Source: Mycobacterium sp. ITM-2016-00317
GTDB lineage: Bacteria; Actinomycetota; Actinomycetes; Mycobacteriales; Mycobacteriaceae
Assembly (NCBI RefSeq): GCF_002968295.1
Contig: NZ_CP134399.1
Span: 4,526,001 to 4,590,000, forward strand
Direction of reading: 5' to 3'
Length of the DNA: 64,000 bases
The notes beneath the pieces were generated by a model. It did no database searches. It was not told the DNA's origin and saw only the letters and a list, made by a program, of their open reading frames with translations. Positions 27,420-35,949 of the stretch are shown here, piece by piece. Within the stretch, counting starts at the first letter, position 1. Every line of letters starts with the position of its first letter. The position numbers and the translations under genes were made by a program.

Positions 27420-28418
27420 ATGCGAGTGGCGTTGGTCCTGGGCAGCGGCGGCGCGCGCGGTTACGCCCACATCGGTGTCATTCACGCGTTGCGCGCACGC
27501 GGCCACGAGGTGGTCGGGATCGCCGGCTCCTCGATGGGCGCGCTGGTCGGCGGACTGGAGGCGGCCGGCAAGCTCGACGAGTTCGCGGAGTGGGCGAGCG
27601 CGCTGACCCAGCGGGCCGTGCTGCGCCTGCTCGATCCGTCCCTCGCCTCGCCGGGCGTGCTGCGCGCGGAGAAGATCCTCGACGCCGTCCGGGAGATCCT
27701 CGGCGACGTCCTCATCGAGGATCTTCCGGTCCCGTTCACCTCGGTGGCCACCGATCTGATCACCGGGAAGTCGGTGTGGATTCAACGCGGTGCGGTCGAC
27801 GGCGCGATCCGCGCCTCGATCGCGATCCCGGGGTTGATCACCCCGCATGTGCTGGACGGCCGCCTGCTCGCCGACGGCGGCATTCTCGATCCGCTGCCGA
27901 TGGCGCCGGTGGCTGCGATCCACGCCGACGTGACCATCGCGGTCAGCGTGTCCGGCGACGACCCGGAGGCCAGTCGCCGCCACCGCGAGTCACGGCCGGC
28001 GACCACCGAGTGGCTGAACCGGATGTGGCGCAGTTCGTCGTCGTTGCTGGACACCAGGGCGGCCCGGACGCTGCTGGACACGCCGACCGGTCGTGCGGTG
28101 CTGGGCCGGTTCGTCGCCGGGGACGACGAACCGCTGGAGGAGGCCGCGCGGGAGTCTGTGGATGGGAACTCCGACGGACATGGCCCCAGCATTCCGAAGC
28201 TCGGCAGCTTCGAGGTGATGGACCGGTCGATCGACATCGCCCAGGCCGCGCTGGCCCGGCACACACTGGCGGCGTATCCGCCCGATCTGTTGATCGAGCT
28301 TCCGCGCACCGTCTGCCGCACCCTGGACTTCCACCGCGCCGCGGAGGTGATCGAGATCGGCCGGGAGTTCGCCGATGCCGCGCTACAGACCCTTGAGGCG
28401 TCCACCTCCGAGGTGTAG
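27420..28418 (+). CDS. patatin-like phospholipase (Rv1063c-type)
   Basis: 332 residues. Patatin/NTE-type lipid acyl hydrolase with a Ser-Asp dyad: LVLGSGGARGYAHIG (oxyanion GGARG at 10-14), GIAGSSMGALVGG (nucleophile Ser38) and LLADGGILDPLP with the catalytic Asp in DGG. The C-terminal 130 residues, after the patatin domain, are helical and mycobacteria-specific. ATG 27420 lies 39 bp after the lpqV stop, so a shared transcript is possible. Convergent with a second patatin gene 14 bp downstream, so two paralogous lipases face each other as in M. tuberculosis. Confidence 0.9.
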   Translation: MRVALVLGSGGARGYAHIGVIHALRARGHEVVGIAGSSMGALVGGLEAAGKLDEFAEWASALTQRAVLRLLDPSLASPGVLRAEKILDAVREILGDVLIEDLPVPFTSVATDLITGKSVWIQRGAVDGAIRASIAIPGLITPHVLDGRLLADGGILDPLPMAPVAAIHADVTIAVSVSGDDPEASRRHRESRPATTEWLNRMWRSSSSLLDTRAARTLLDTPTGRAVLGRFVAGDDEPLEEAARESVDGNSDGHGPSIPKLGSFEVMDRSIDIAQAALARHTLAAYPPDLLIELPRTVCRTLDFHRAAEVIEIGREFADAALQTLEASTSEV

Positions 28419-28432
28419 ACGACCGGCCCGGC

Positions 28433-29302
28433 CTACCGCCGGCCCAGGAACTCCGCGACCCGGTGGGCCTCCCGACGCCCCTGCTCCCGGCCGGCCCGGG
28501 CCGCCGGCTCGCGGCAGGCGGGGTCGAGCGGGTTGGTGCCGAACGCCGCCAGCGAGTCCGCGTCGGCGAACACCGCCAGCGATGCCCCGGGGAAACCGTC
28601 GATCTCCGTGGCGGTGCCGGTTCCCCACGGCGAGGGGCTGTCGGCGCCGGAGGGCACCAGCGCGACCGCGACGCCGCAGTCGCGGGCCGCGACCATGTTG
28701 ACCGTGCTGGCCACCCCTCCGTCCATGAACCGCCGGTCACCGATCGTGACCGGGGGCCACACGCCGGGCACCGCGCAGCTCGCGGCGACCGCGTCGACGA
28801 GATCGACGCCGGAGTCCTTGTCGAACACCGCCAGCTCTCCGGTGGCGATATCGATCGCGGTCACCCGCAGCGTGCGTGCCGGCCACGAGTGCTGCGGCAG
28901 CCGGTGCTCGATCACCGTGCGACGCACCGATTCGGTCACCGTGTCGGTCTCCGCGGCGACCGCGCCGATCTTCTGCAGCTTCTGCTCTTTGGTCGCGTCC
29001 GGGACGAGCATCGCGCTCAGGAACAGCTCGGTGATGGCGTCGATCGAGACGCCCGGGTGGATCTCGTGGGCCCCGTACTCCGGCGACAGTTGACGGTCGA
29101 ACAGCTCCGCCAGCGCGATTCCGCTGCCGATCTGCGCGGCTACCGCGGAGCCGGCCGAGGTCCCGAGCAGCACGTCGGCGGCGAGCAGTTCCTGTCCCGT
29201 TCCGGGCAGCTCGTCGCAGATTCCGAGCAGCACGCCGGTCTCCCAGGCGATGCCGGCCAGTCCCCCGCCGGCGAGCACCAGTGCTCGGTTGGTGTCGGGC
29301 AT
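28433..29302 (-). CDS. patatin-like phospholipase (Rv1062-type)
   Basis: 289 residues. Same fold as the facing gene but a different subgroup: LVLAGGGLAGIAWETG for the glycine-rich oxyanion loop, VLLGTSAGSAVAA with nucleophile Ser49, and DRRFMDGGVASTVN with the catalytic Asp. The region LSAMLVPDATKEQKLQKIGA is a lid-like helical insert. ATG 29302 has AAGGAG upstream and a -10-like TACGAT about 50 bp before it (29356 to 29351), so it may be transcribed alone or read through from the amidotransferase gene. Substrate unknown. Confidence 0.9.
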   Translation of the reverse strand: MPDTNRALVLAGGGLAGIAWETGVLLGICDELPGTGQELLAADVLLGTSAGSAVAAQIGSGIALAELFDRQLSPEYGAHEIHPGVSIDAITELFLSAMLVPDATKEQKLQKIGAVAAETDTVTESVRRTVIEHRLPQHSWPARTLRVTAIDIATGELAVFDKDSGVDLVDAVAASCAVPGVWPPVTIGDRRFMDGGVASTVNMVAARDCGVAVALVPSGADSPSPWGTGTATEIDGFPGASLAVFADADSLAAFGTNPLDPACREPAARAGREQGRREAHRVAEFLGRR

Positions 29303-29364
29303 CCCACGCTCCTTCCCGGCGGGTACCGGAACGGAGCCGCCGTCGCGGCCATCGTAGTGACCGC

Positions 29365-30224
29365 TCAGTGGAGAGCCTGGCCGGCCGCCGCGGCGGGGTT
29401 CAGGTCACCGATCGAGATCCGGTGCCGCGGCGGGGGTATCGCGCCGGGGGTGGAGGTGATGCCGAGGTCGGGGCCGACGTGGATCAGCTCGGCGTCGCCG
29501 AGCAGCCGCCAGGCCGGGTCGTCGTCCATCCGTTCGGTCGCGAACACGACCGACGGCGCGGTGTCGAGGTGGGCCGCCCGTGCGTGGATCCTGTTGGTGC
29601 GCAGCTCGAATGGCGCATGCGCGGCCGGCTCGCGGCGATCCAGTACGAACAGGTCGTGGGTGTCGGGGTAGCGCAGCGCCCACATGTCGGTGGCCGTGCA
29701 CACCAGTAGGTTCACCGCGCAGATCGGGACGTTGGCAGCCAGCCAGTCCATCGCGTCGACGATCCCGGCGCCGACGTCTCCGTTCCGCGACCGGGTGGCC
29801 GCCGTGATGAGCGCGAACACCCGTTCCGAATCGGTCTGGCCGGTCACCAGGTCACTGACGCCGAGTTCGGCCAGCCTGGCGTCGAGGGTGTCGAGGCCCT
29901 CCACCACGCCGTTGTGCGCGCACAGCCGGCCGTCCTGCAGGAACGGATGGGTGTTGGTCATGTCGGGCGATCCGGTGGTCGCGTAACGCACGTGCGCGAT
30001 GAAGGTCGTCCCGGTGAGATTGCGGGCGGCACGGGCGAATTCGGTGTCCTCCCACGCCGCGATGGGCTGCTTCTCGACGATCGCGGCACCGGACGCGTCG
30101 AAGGCGCCCAGGCCGGTGCCGTCGGGATTCTGGTGGCTCTGCCGGGCCAGGCTGTCCGGCGCGTCGAGCAGCCAGAACGTCGCGGTCACCGGCGTTCCCG
30201 CGTGGAGGCCGAACAGCCGGACAT
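29365..30224 (-). CDS. class II glutamine amidotransferase, apparent frameshift at codon 2
   Basis: Ntn-type GATase-2 domain protein of about 286 residues when repaired. Seen: QNPDGTGLGAF, FIAHVRYATTGSPDMTNTHPF, CAHNGVVEG and TGQTDSERVFALI, all typical. The catalytic Cys must be residue 2 after Met removal. From ATG 30224 the sequence reads ATGTCCGGCTG, whereas ATGTGCCGGCTG would give MCRLFGLHAGTPVTATFWLL, the family start. As read, the frame only opens at GTG 30189 and has no catalytic Cys. I expect one missing G. Counterpart of Rv1061; lies between the Rv1062- and Rv1059-type genes on the same strand with gaps of 62 and 50 bp, so probably one operon. Confidence 0.8.
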
Positions 30225-30274
30225 CGGGTCAGTGGTCCGCGGTAGGGGCGGGCATACCCGAATGCTAGCCCGGG

Positions 30275-31336
30275 TCAGCGGTCGGTGCCGGTCTTTTGCG
30301 GTGCCGCTTTGCCGCTGATCAGCGGCAGATCGAGATAGGTGGCGATGCCCGGCGGCGCCGCGCAGACCGCGGGCACCGAATTGACGCAGTGCGCCGCGGT
30401 GCCGACCACTCCGTACTCCGGGCCCTCGCCGCCGACCTCGGACTGAAAGCCCTTGACCGACACCGTGAAATCGGGGTTGCCCCGGACCTCCATCTCGTAG
30501 CGCTGCCCCTCGGGCCCGAAGGTCCAGGCCGGGTCGAGGTTGTCCTCGCCCATCAGCCAGTTGACCGTCACCCTCACCGCCGGTTCGCCGTCGACCAGCG
30601 CCTCCCAGTGGAACCTGCGGCCCGCGACCTGACCCGGCTCGATCGTGCCCATCGGGGAGTCGATCGGCGCGGTGGCCACCGCGATCTCCTGTGTCGCCCG
30701 GATCTTCGGGTCGGCGGCGAAGCCCAGCTGGTCGACACACATGCGGATGGCCTGGATGAACCCGGTGTCGAGCAGTTTCTGCATCGGGCCGGTCAGCGCT
30801 TTGTCCGGGGTGTCCCCGAAGCCCATCACGTGCCGGAGCACGTCGGGCGCCTCGTAGGTGCGCAGATCCGAGAACTCCTCGGCGCGCAGGAATGTCACAC
30901 CGGTGGACATCGCCGACAGCATCAGCGGGAACTTCTCGCTGATCCCGCCGGGCGCGATCCCGGTGCCGTGCAGGGTCGCGTTGCCCGCGACTGCGGCCTC
31001 CCGCATCGCGGCACCGCTGCGCGCACTGGGGTACAGCCAGCCCACCGGGGTGACGACGTTCTTGCCCGACCGCAGCAGCGCCGCGACCTCGTCGGGGTTG
31101 GCCATCAGCGGGGCGTAGATCACCGCGTCGGCGTCCGATGCCAGGATCTCGTCGATGCTGTCGGTGGCGGTGACACCGAGCGGGCCGACCCCGACGATCT
31201 CCCCGACGTCGCGCCCCGCCTTGTCCGGCGAGTGCACCCAGCAACCTGTCAACTTCAGCTCGGGATGCTCCAGCACCGCCTTGACCGCCGCGACGCCGAC
31301 ACCGCCGGTGGCCCACTGCACGACCCGCAACGTCAT
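30275..31336 (-). CDS. NAD(P)-binding oxidoreductase, dihydrodipicolinate reductase-like (Rv1059-type)
   Basis: 353 residues. N-terminal Rossmann fold (VVQWATGGVGVAAVKAVLEHPEL with the nucleotide-binding TGGVG at 10-14, and DAVIYAPLM), then a C-terminal domain containing HGTGIAPGGISEKFPLMLS and GQRYEMEVRGNPDFTVS. This architecture is shared with 2,4-diaminopentanoate dehydrogenases and the large mycobacterial family annotated as dihydrodipicolinate reductase N-terminus proteins, many of which sit in lipid and sterol gene clusters. Substrate unknown. A perfect KstR-consensus operator lies 25 bp before the ATG. Probably first gene of a three-gene unit with the amidotransferase and patatin. Confidence 0.85.
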   Translation of the reverse strand: MTLRVVQWATGGVGVAAVKAVLEHPELKLTGCWVHSPDKAGRDVGEIVGVGPLGVTATDSIDEILASDADAVIYAPLMANPDEVAALLRSGKNVVTPVGWLYPSARSGAAMREAAVAGNATLHGTGIAPGGISEKFPLMLSAMSTGVTFLRAEEFSDLRTYEAPDVLRHVMGFGDTPDKALTGPMQKLLDTGFIQAIRMCVDQLGFAADPKIRATQEIAVATAPIDSPMGTIEPGQVAGRRFHWEALVDGEPAVRVTVNWLMGEDNLDPAWTFGPEGQRYEMEVRGNPDFTVSVKGFQSEVGGEGPEYGVVGTAAHCVNSVPAVCAAPPGIATYLDLPLISGKAAPQKTGTDR

Positions 31337-31360
31337 GTCGTCTCCTCACCGTGCCCCAAC

Positions 31361-31374
31361 TGGAACACGTTCCA
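31361..31374. promoter_or_regulatory. KstR-consensus operator upstream of the Rv1059-type gene
   Basis: TGGAACACGTTCCA is a perfect match to TNNAACNNGTTNNA, with 6-bp inverted arms. It is 25 bp before the ATG at 31336, the same distance as the second site from the fadA3-type start. Confidence 0.6.
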
Positions 31375-31456
31375 ACGACTTCTACACCAGTCGCGGGCGA
31401 ATCGGCCGGAAATCGGCAACCGCGCGTCTGGCCCGGCGCAGCGGGTTCGGTCCGTT

Positions 31457-31462
31457 TACTGT
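31457..31462 (+). promoter_or_regulatory. candidate -10 box of the Ser/Thr kinase gene
   Basis: TACTGT, about 31 nt before ATG 31494, with GAGGAG as ribosome site in between. Confidence 0.3.
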
Positions 31463-31493
31463 GGCTTCGCCGGACGAAACCCGAGGAGCCACG

Positions 31494-32996
31494 ATGACCG
31501 AGCCCGAGCCCCGTTCCCGGGTCGGCTCCCAGATAGGGCCCTACCGGCTGCGGCGCCTGCTCGGCAAGGGCGGCATGGGCGAGGTCTACGAGGCCGAGGA
31601 CACCGTCCGGGAGCGGGTCGTGGCACTGAAGTTGTTGCCCGAGGCGGTCTCTCACGACCCGGTGTTCCGGACCAGGCTCCAGCGGGAGGCACACGCGGCG
31701 GGCCGGCTGCAGGAACCTCATGTGGTGCCGATCCACGACTACGGCGAGATCGACGGGCTGTTGTTCGTCGACATGCGACTCATCGACGGCACCGACCTGC
31801 GCACGATCCTCCGGGAGCGGGGGCCGATGGATCCCGCGCGAGCGACGGCGGTCGTACGGCAGATCGCCTCGGCGCTGGACTCCGCGCACCGCGCCGGCAT
31901 CCTGCATCGCGACGTGAAGCCGGAGAACATCCTGCTCGACCACGACGACTTCGCGTATCTGGTGGACTTCGGCATCGCGAACGCGGCCACCGACGAGACG
32001 CTGACCCAGCTCGGCACGGCCGTCGGGACCTACGCCTACATGGCTCCGGAGCGGTTCGGCGGCGGTGAGGTCGACCACCGGGCCGACGTGTACGCGCTGA
32101 CGTGCGTGCTCTACGAATGCCTGACCGGGGTGCCGCCGTTCCGGGGCGACAGTGTCAGCGCGGTGATCGCGGCTCATCTCAACAATCCGCCGCCGCGCCC
32201 CAGCGCGCAGCGCCCCGGGCTTCCCGCCGGTCTCGACGAGGTCGTCGCCCGTGGTCTGGCCAAGCGTCCGCAGGACCGCTATCCGTCAGCCGGCGAGATG
32301 GCCAGGGCCGCCGCCGATGCGGTGGCCGTCACCTGGCCGCCGATGCCGCCGGGCCGGGAGTCGAAGGGACCGATGGTCGCGTTCCTGGCCGCCGGGGCGG
32401 TGATCGTGTTGACGCTGGCCGGTCTGGGCATCTGGTTGATGGTGCGCTCCGGGGACTCCACGGAGGCGACGGACGCGTCGGACTCGATGGCGGCGCGCAC
32501 CGACGGCGCCGTGCCGACGTCGCCGGAGCCCAGCCGGCGGACCCGGACCGCGACCACCCCGGCCCTGCCGTCGGACTCTGCGGACGAGCAGTTGATGAGC
32601 CTGCTCTCCGGCGGTCACGACAGCTCGAACTGCCAGCCGGTGCAGCCGCCCGCCGCCGGCGCGGTCGCCACCGTGGACTGCACGCAGGCGCTCACCCCCA
32701 GCGGGCCCGCGTTCGCCAGGTACTCGATCTTCGCGGACCGGAACGCGCTCGACGCGGCGTTCAACGAAGCGGTGCAGGTGAACTCCGAGCTGATGCAGTG
32801 CCCCGGCAGCGGCATCGACTCGCCGACGACCTGGCACTACGTCGACAGCCCGGATCAGGTGGTCGGCCAGATCGCCTGCGGCACCTACAACGACAACGCA
32901 GACGTGGTGTGGACCAACGACGAGTACCTGTTGCTGGTCGACGCGCAGGGATCCGATCTGGCGGAGCTGCACAACTGGTGGTTGCAGTACGGATAG
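31494..32996 (+). CDS. transmembrane Ser/Thr protein kinase with PknH-type sensor domain
   Basis: 500 residues. Kinase domain at about 15-280: LLGKGGMGEVYEAED glycine loop, VALKLL with ATP lysine Lys46, ILHRDVKPENILLDHDD, DFGIAN and APERFGGG. A membrane helix follows at about 293-315, then a Ser/Thr-rich linker and an extracellular PknH_C-type domain (from DEQLMSLLSGG) with four cysteines (SSNCQP, VDCTQA, LMQCPGSG, QIACGTY), expected to form two disulphides as in PknH. It should sense an external signal and phosphorylate cytosolic targets. ATG 31494 has GAGGAG upstream. It interrupts the synteny after Rv1059. No target is indicated. Confidence 0.93.
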   Translation: MTEPEPRSRVGSQIGPYRLRRLLGKGGMGEVYEAEDTVRERVVALKLLPEAVSHDPVFRTRLQREAHAAGRLQEPHVVPIHDYGEIDGLLFVDMRLIDGTDLRTILRERGPMDPARATAVVRQIASALDSAHRAGILHRDVKPENILLDHDDFAYLVDFGIANAATDETLTQLGTAVGTYAYMAPERFGGGEVDHRADVYALTCVLYECLTGVPPFRGDSVSAVIAAHLNNPPPRPSAQRPGLPAGLDEVVARGLAKRPQDRYPSAGEMARAAADAVAVTWPPMPPGRESKGPMVAFLAAGAVIVLTLAGLGIWLMVRSGDSTEATDASDSMAARTDGAVPTSPEPSRRTRTATTPALPSDSADEQLMSLLSGGHDSSNCQPVQPPAAGAVATVDCTQALTPSGPAFARYSIFADRNALDAAFNEAVQVNSELMQCPGSGIDSPTTWHYVDSPDQVVGQIACGTYNDNADVVWTNDEYLLLVDAQGSDLAELHNWWLQYG

Positions 32997-33044
32997 CCCC
33001 AGCTACCGTGCTTGGGGAGACCACCACACTGCGAAGGGATCACC

Positions 33045-34232
33045 ATGAGGCGGGTTTTCGTCATCGGTGTCGGCATGACCAAGTTCGAGAAGCCCGGCCG
33101 CAGGGAGGGCTGGGACTATCCGGACATGGCGCGCGAGTCGGGCACCAACGCGCTCGCCGATGCCGGTGTCGACTACACCGAGATCCAGCAGGGCTTCGTC
33201 GGCTACTGCTCAGGCGATTCGACGTCGGGGCAGCGCGCGCTCTACGAACTGGGCATGACGGGCATCCCGATCGTCAACGTGAACAACAACTGCTCGACCG
33301 GGTCGACGGCGCTGTACCTGGCCGCCCAGTCGATCCGGGGCGGGTTGGCCGACTGCGTGCTGGCCCTGGGTTTCGAGAAGATGCAGCCGGGCTCGCTGGG
33401 CAGCAGCGTCGATGACCGCGAGTCGCCGATGAAACGACACATCCTGGCGCTCAACGAGATCGACGCGATGCAGTTCCCGGTGGCGCCGTGGATGTTCGGC
33501 GCGGCCGGGCGTGAGCACATGAAGAAGTACGGCAGCACCGCCGAGCATTTCGCGAAGATCGGCCACAAGAACCACAAGCATTCGGTGAACAACCCGTACG
33601 CGCAGTTCCAGGACGAGTACTCGCTCGACGACATCCTGGCGGCGAAGATGATCTCCGATCCGCTGACCAAGCTGCAGTGCTCGCCGACCTCCGACGGGTC
33701 CGCGGCGGTCGTGCTGGCCGGCGAGGACTACGTCGCCGAGCACGACCTCGCCGGGCAGGCCGTCGAGATCGTCGGCCAGGCCATGACCACCGACTTCGCC
33801 TCGACGTTCGACGGCAGTGCGGCCAACGTCATCGGCTACGACATGAACGTCAAAGCGGCCCAGCAGGTTTACCAGCAGTCCGGGCTCGGCCCCGAGGACT
33901 TCCAGGTGATCGAGCTGCACGACTGCTTCTCGGCCAACGAACTGCTGCTGTACGAGGCCCTCGGGCTGTGCGGCCCCGGCGAGGCGCCCAAGCTCATCGA
34001 CGACGAGGACACCACCTACGGCGGCCGGTGGGTGGTCAACCCGTCGGGCGGGCTGATCTCCAAGGGCCATCCGCTGGGCGCCACGGGCCTGGCGCAGTGC
34101 AGCGAGCTGACCTGGCAGCTGCGCGGCACCGCCGACAAGCGTCAGGTGGACGGTGTCACCGCCGCGCTGCAGCACAACATCGGGCTGGGCGGCGCCGCGG
34201 TGGTCACCGCCTACCAGCGCGCCGAGCGCTAG
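33045..34232 (+). CDS. thiolase-fold lipid-transfer protein (SCP2-thiolase family)
   Basis: 395 residues. Opens [14 protein letters not shown], the standard start of the sterol-carrier-thiolase/lipid-transfer family (for example Rv1627c). [14 protein letters not shown] carries the nucleophilic Cys near residue 83; [18 protein letters not shown] supplies the HDCF histidine, and [20 protein letters not shown] the second His. Family members cleave 3-keto side-chain acyl-CoAs or act with partners such as DUF35 proteins in steroid degradation; no DUF35 gene is adjacent here. ATG 33045 has GAAGGGAT upstream. A strong hairpin follows the stop by 18 bp. Stands alone between the kinase and dctA. Confidence 0.9.
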   Translation: MRRVFVIGVGMTKFEKPGRREGWDYPDMARESGTNALADAGVDYTEIQQGFVGYCSGDSTSGQRALYELGMTGIPIVNVNNNCSTGSTALYLAAQSIRGGLADCVLALGFEKMQPGSLGSSVDDRESPMKRHILALNEIDAMQFPVAPWMFGAAGREHMKKYGSTAEHFAKIGHKNHKHSVNNPYAQFQDEYSLDDILAAKMISDPLTKLQCSPTSDGSAAVVLAGEDYVAEHDLAGQAVEIVGQAMTTDFASTFDGSAANVIGYDMNVKAAQQVYQQSGLGPEDFQVIELHDCFSANELLLYEALGLCGPGEAPKLIDDEDTTYGGRWVVNPSGGLISKGHPLGATGLAQCSELTWQLRGTADKRQVDGVTAALQHNIGLGGAAVVTAYQRAER

Positions 34233-34250
34233 CGGTCCCGCACGCGGAAA

Positions 34251-34280
34251 GGCCCGGTCGGCGCTGAGTCCGACCGGGCC
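34251..34280. terminator. bidirectional hairpin terminator
   Basis: GGCCCGGTCGG (34251-34261) and CCGACCGGGCC (34270-34280) form a perfect 11-bp stem with an 8-nt loop between two convergent genes. There is no U-run, as is common in mycobacteria. Likely ends both transcripts. Confidence 0.7.
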
Positions 34281-34295
34281 GTTCCCACCCGTGCC

Positions 34296-35681
34296 CTACA
34301 CCTTCGCGGGGAGCTTCTCCTGCGCCGGCTCCTGGGCACGCGAGCCGTGGTCCGAGTCGAGCATCGTCAGTTCGTCGAACGGATCCCGGCCTGCCAGCAC
34401 CGCGTTGACCTTGCCGTTGTCGATGGTCTTGGTCCAGGTGCCGACCAGCAGGGTGGCCACCGCGTTGCCGGAGAAGTTGGTCAGCGCGCGGGCCTCGGAC
34501 ATGAACCGGTCGATGCCGACGATGAGCCCGACGCCGTCGAGCAGGTCGGGACGGTGGGCCTGCAGACCGCCGGCCAGGGTGGCCAGGCCGGCACCGGTCA
34601 CCCCGGCGGCGCCCTTGGAGGCGACGATCATGAAGACCAGCAGGCCTATCTGCTCGCTGACGGTCAGCGGATCGCCGAGGGCGCCTGCGATGAACAGCGA
34701 CGCCATCGTCAGGTAGATCGCGGTGCCGTCCAGGTTGAAGGAATAGCCGGTGGGCACCACGACGCCGACCGTCGAGCGGTCCACCCCGAGGTGCTCCATC
34801 TTGGCGATCAGCCGCGGCAGCGCGGACTCCGACGACGACGTCGAGACGATGAGCAGGTACTCGCGGGCCAGGTAGCGGACCAGCTTGAAGATCGACACGC
34901 CCGAGACGAAACGCAGCAGCGAGCCGAGCACACCGAAGACGAAGATCGTGCAGGTCAGGTAGAAGCCGAGCATCAGGGCCATCAGTTGTCCGACGGCCGC
35001 CCAACCGGTCTGCCCGACGACGTTGGCGATCGCGCCGAATGCGCCGATCGGGGCCAGCCACAGGATCATCACCAGGACTTTGAACACCAGCTTCTGCAGG
35101 TGCTCGATGCCGCGCAGGATCGGCTCCCCCGCCGAGCCGAGACCTTGTAGCGCGAACCCGACCAGCAGGGCGATGAACAGTGCCTGGAGCACGCTGCCCT
35201 CGGTCAGTGCCGAGAACATCGAGGTCGGGATGATGCCCTGGACGAAGTCCAGCATGCCGCCGGATTCGTGGGCCTTCTCGGCCAGTTCGGCACCCTTGCC
35301 CGCTGCGCTGTCGGACAGGTTCAGGCCGCTGCCGGGGTGCAGCAGGTTGCCGACGACCAGGCCGATGGCCAGCGCGAACGTCGACATGGCCAGGAAGTAG
35401 ACGAACGCCAGGCCGCCGACCTTGCCGACGGTGGCGGCCTTGCGGACCGATCCGATGCCCAGCACGATCGTGCAGAAGATGACCGGCGCGATCATCATCT
35501 TGATCAGCGCGACGAACATCGTGCCCAGCACCCCGACGCTCTTGCCGACCTCGGGAGCCAGGATGCCGACCCCGACGCCGGCGATCACCGCGATGATGAC
35601 CGCGATGTAGAGCCAGTGGGTGCGGTCGCGTTTCTGCCGCGGCGCCTCGGGCGGTGTCGGTGTGTCGATCGTGGTCGTCAT
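34296..35681 (-). CDS. dctA: C4-dicarboxylate:cation symporter
   Basis: 461 residues, DAACS family. Imports succinate, fumarate or malate with protons or sodium. Eight membrane helices plus two re-entrant loops are expected; family motifs seen are LVVGNLLHPG, STSSSESALPRLIAKME (serine-rich re-entrant loop), VVPTGYSFNLDGTAIYLTMA and the C-terminal GIDRFMSEARALTNFSGNAVATL. ATG 35681 has GGAGGA upstream; a longer reading is out of frame with that site. A CRP-type site lies 58-73 bp upstream. Divergent from putP, with a CitA/CitB-type sensor pair beyond it, which is the usual regulator type of dicarboxylate carriers. Confidence 0.94.
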   Translation of the reverse strand: MTTTIDTPTPPEAPRQKRDRTHWLYIAVIIAVIAGVGVGILAPEVGKSVGVLGTMFVALIKMMIAPVIFCTIVLGIGSVRKAATVGKVGGLAFVYFLAMSTFALAIGLVVGNLLHPGSGLNLSDSAAGKGAELAEKAHESGGMLDFVQGIIPTSMFSALTEGSVLQALFIALLVGFALQGLGSAGEPILRGIEHLQKLVFKVLVMILWLAPIGAFGAIANVVGQTGWAAVGQLMALMLGFYLTCTIFVFGVLGSLLRFVSGVSIFKLVRYLAREYLLIVSTSSSESALPRLIAKMEHLGVDRSTVGVVVPTGYSFNLDGTAIYLTMASLFIAGALGDPLTVSEQIGLLVFMIVASKGAAGVTGAGLATLAGGLQAHRPDLLDGVGLIVGIDRFMSEARALTNFSGNAVATLLVGTWTKTIDNGKVNAVLAGRDPFDELTMLDSDHGSRAQEPAQEKLPAKV

Positions 35682-35738
35682 CGGGCTGTCCTCCGGGCTC
35701 AACTTGGGCGAAACGTCTGAAAGGATGCTCTGCCAGGA

Positions 35739-35754
35739 CGTGAGCCAGGTCACG
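35739..35754. promoter_or_regulatory. CRP-family binding site in the dctA-putP spacer
   Basis: CGTGAGCCAGGTCACG: GTGA-N6-TCAC with 5-bp inverted arms, the CRP half-site arrangement. It is 58-73 bp upstream of the dctA start and about 195 bp before putP, so dctA is the likelier target. Confidence 0.5.
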
Positions 35755-35949
35755 TTTTAGTTCATTTAGTGCAGGAGCTCGCGGTCGGGAACCACGCGGA
35801 CGATCACCGGGTCTTGTTCTTCGCGACAAATCGGGGGCGGGTTTCCGATGTAATCGGCCAAGAGGTTCGAATCACATCCCTGCTTTAGTGATCTTGAACA
35901 TTCGGGCGCCCCGTCGTAGTCCGCCACCAACCGGAACGAGGACATCGAG

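Noticed and set aside
30186..32177. Long minus-strand frame over the Rv1059-type gene and the kinase
   Set aside because: Contains no domain; antisense to a complete Ser/Thr kinase and out of frame with the oxidoreductase.
35855..35885. GGTTCGAATC string resembling a tRNA T-arm
   Set aside because: Flanks do not pair as a T-stem and no acceptor, D- or anticodon arm is found nearby.
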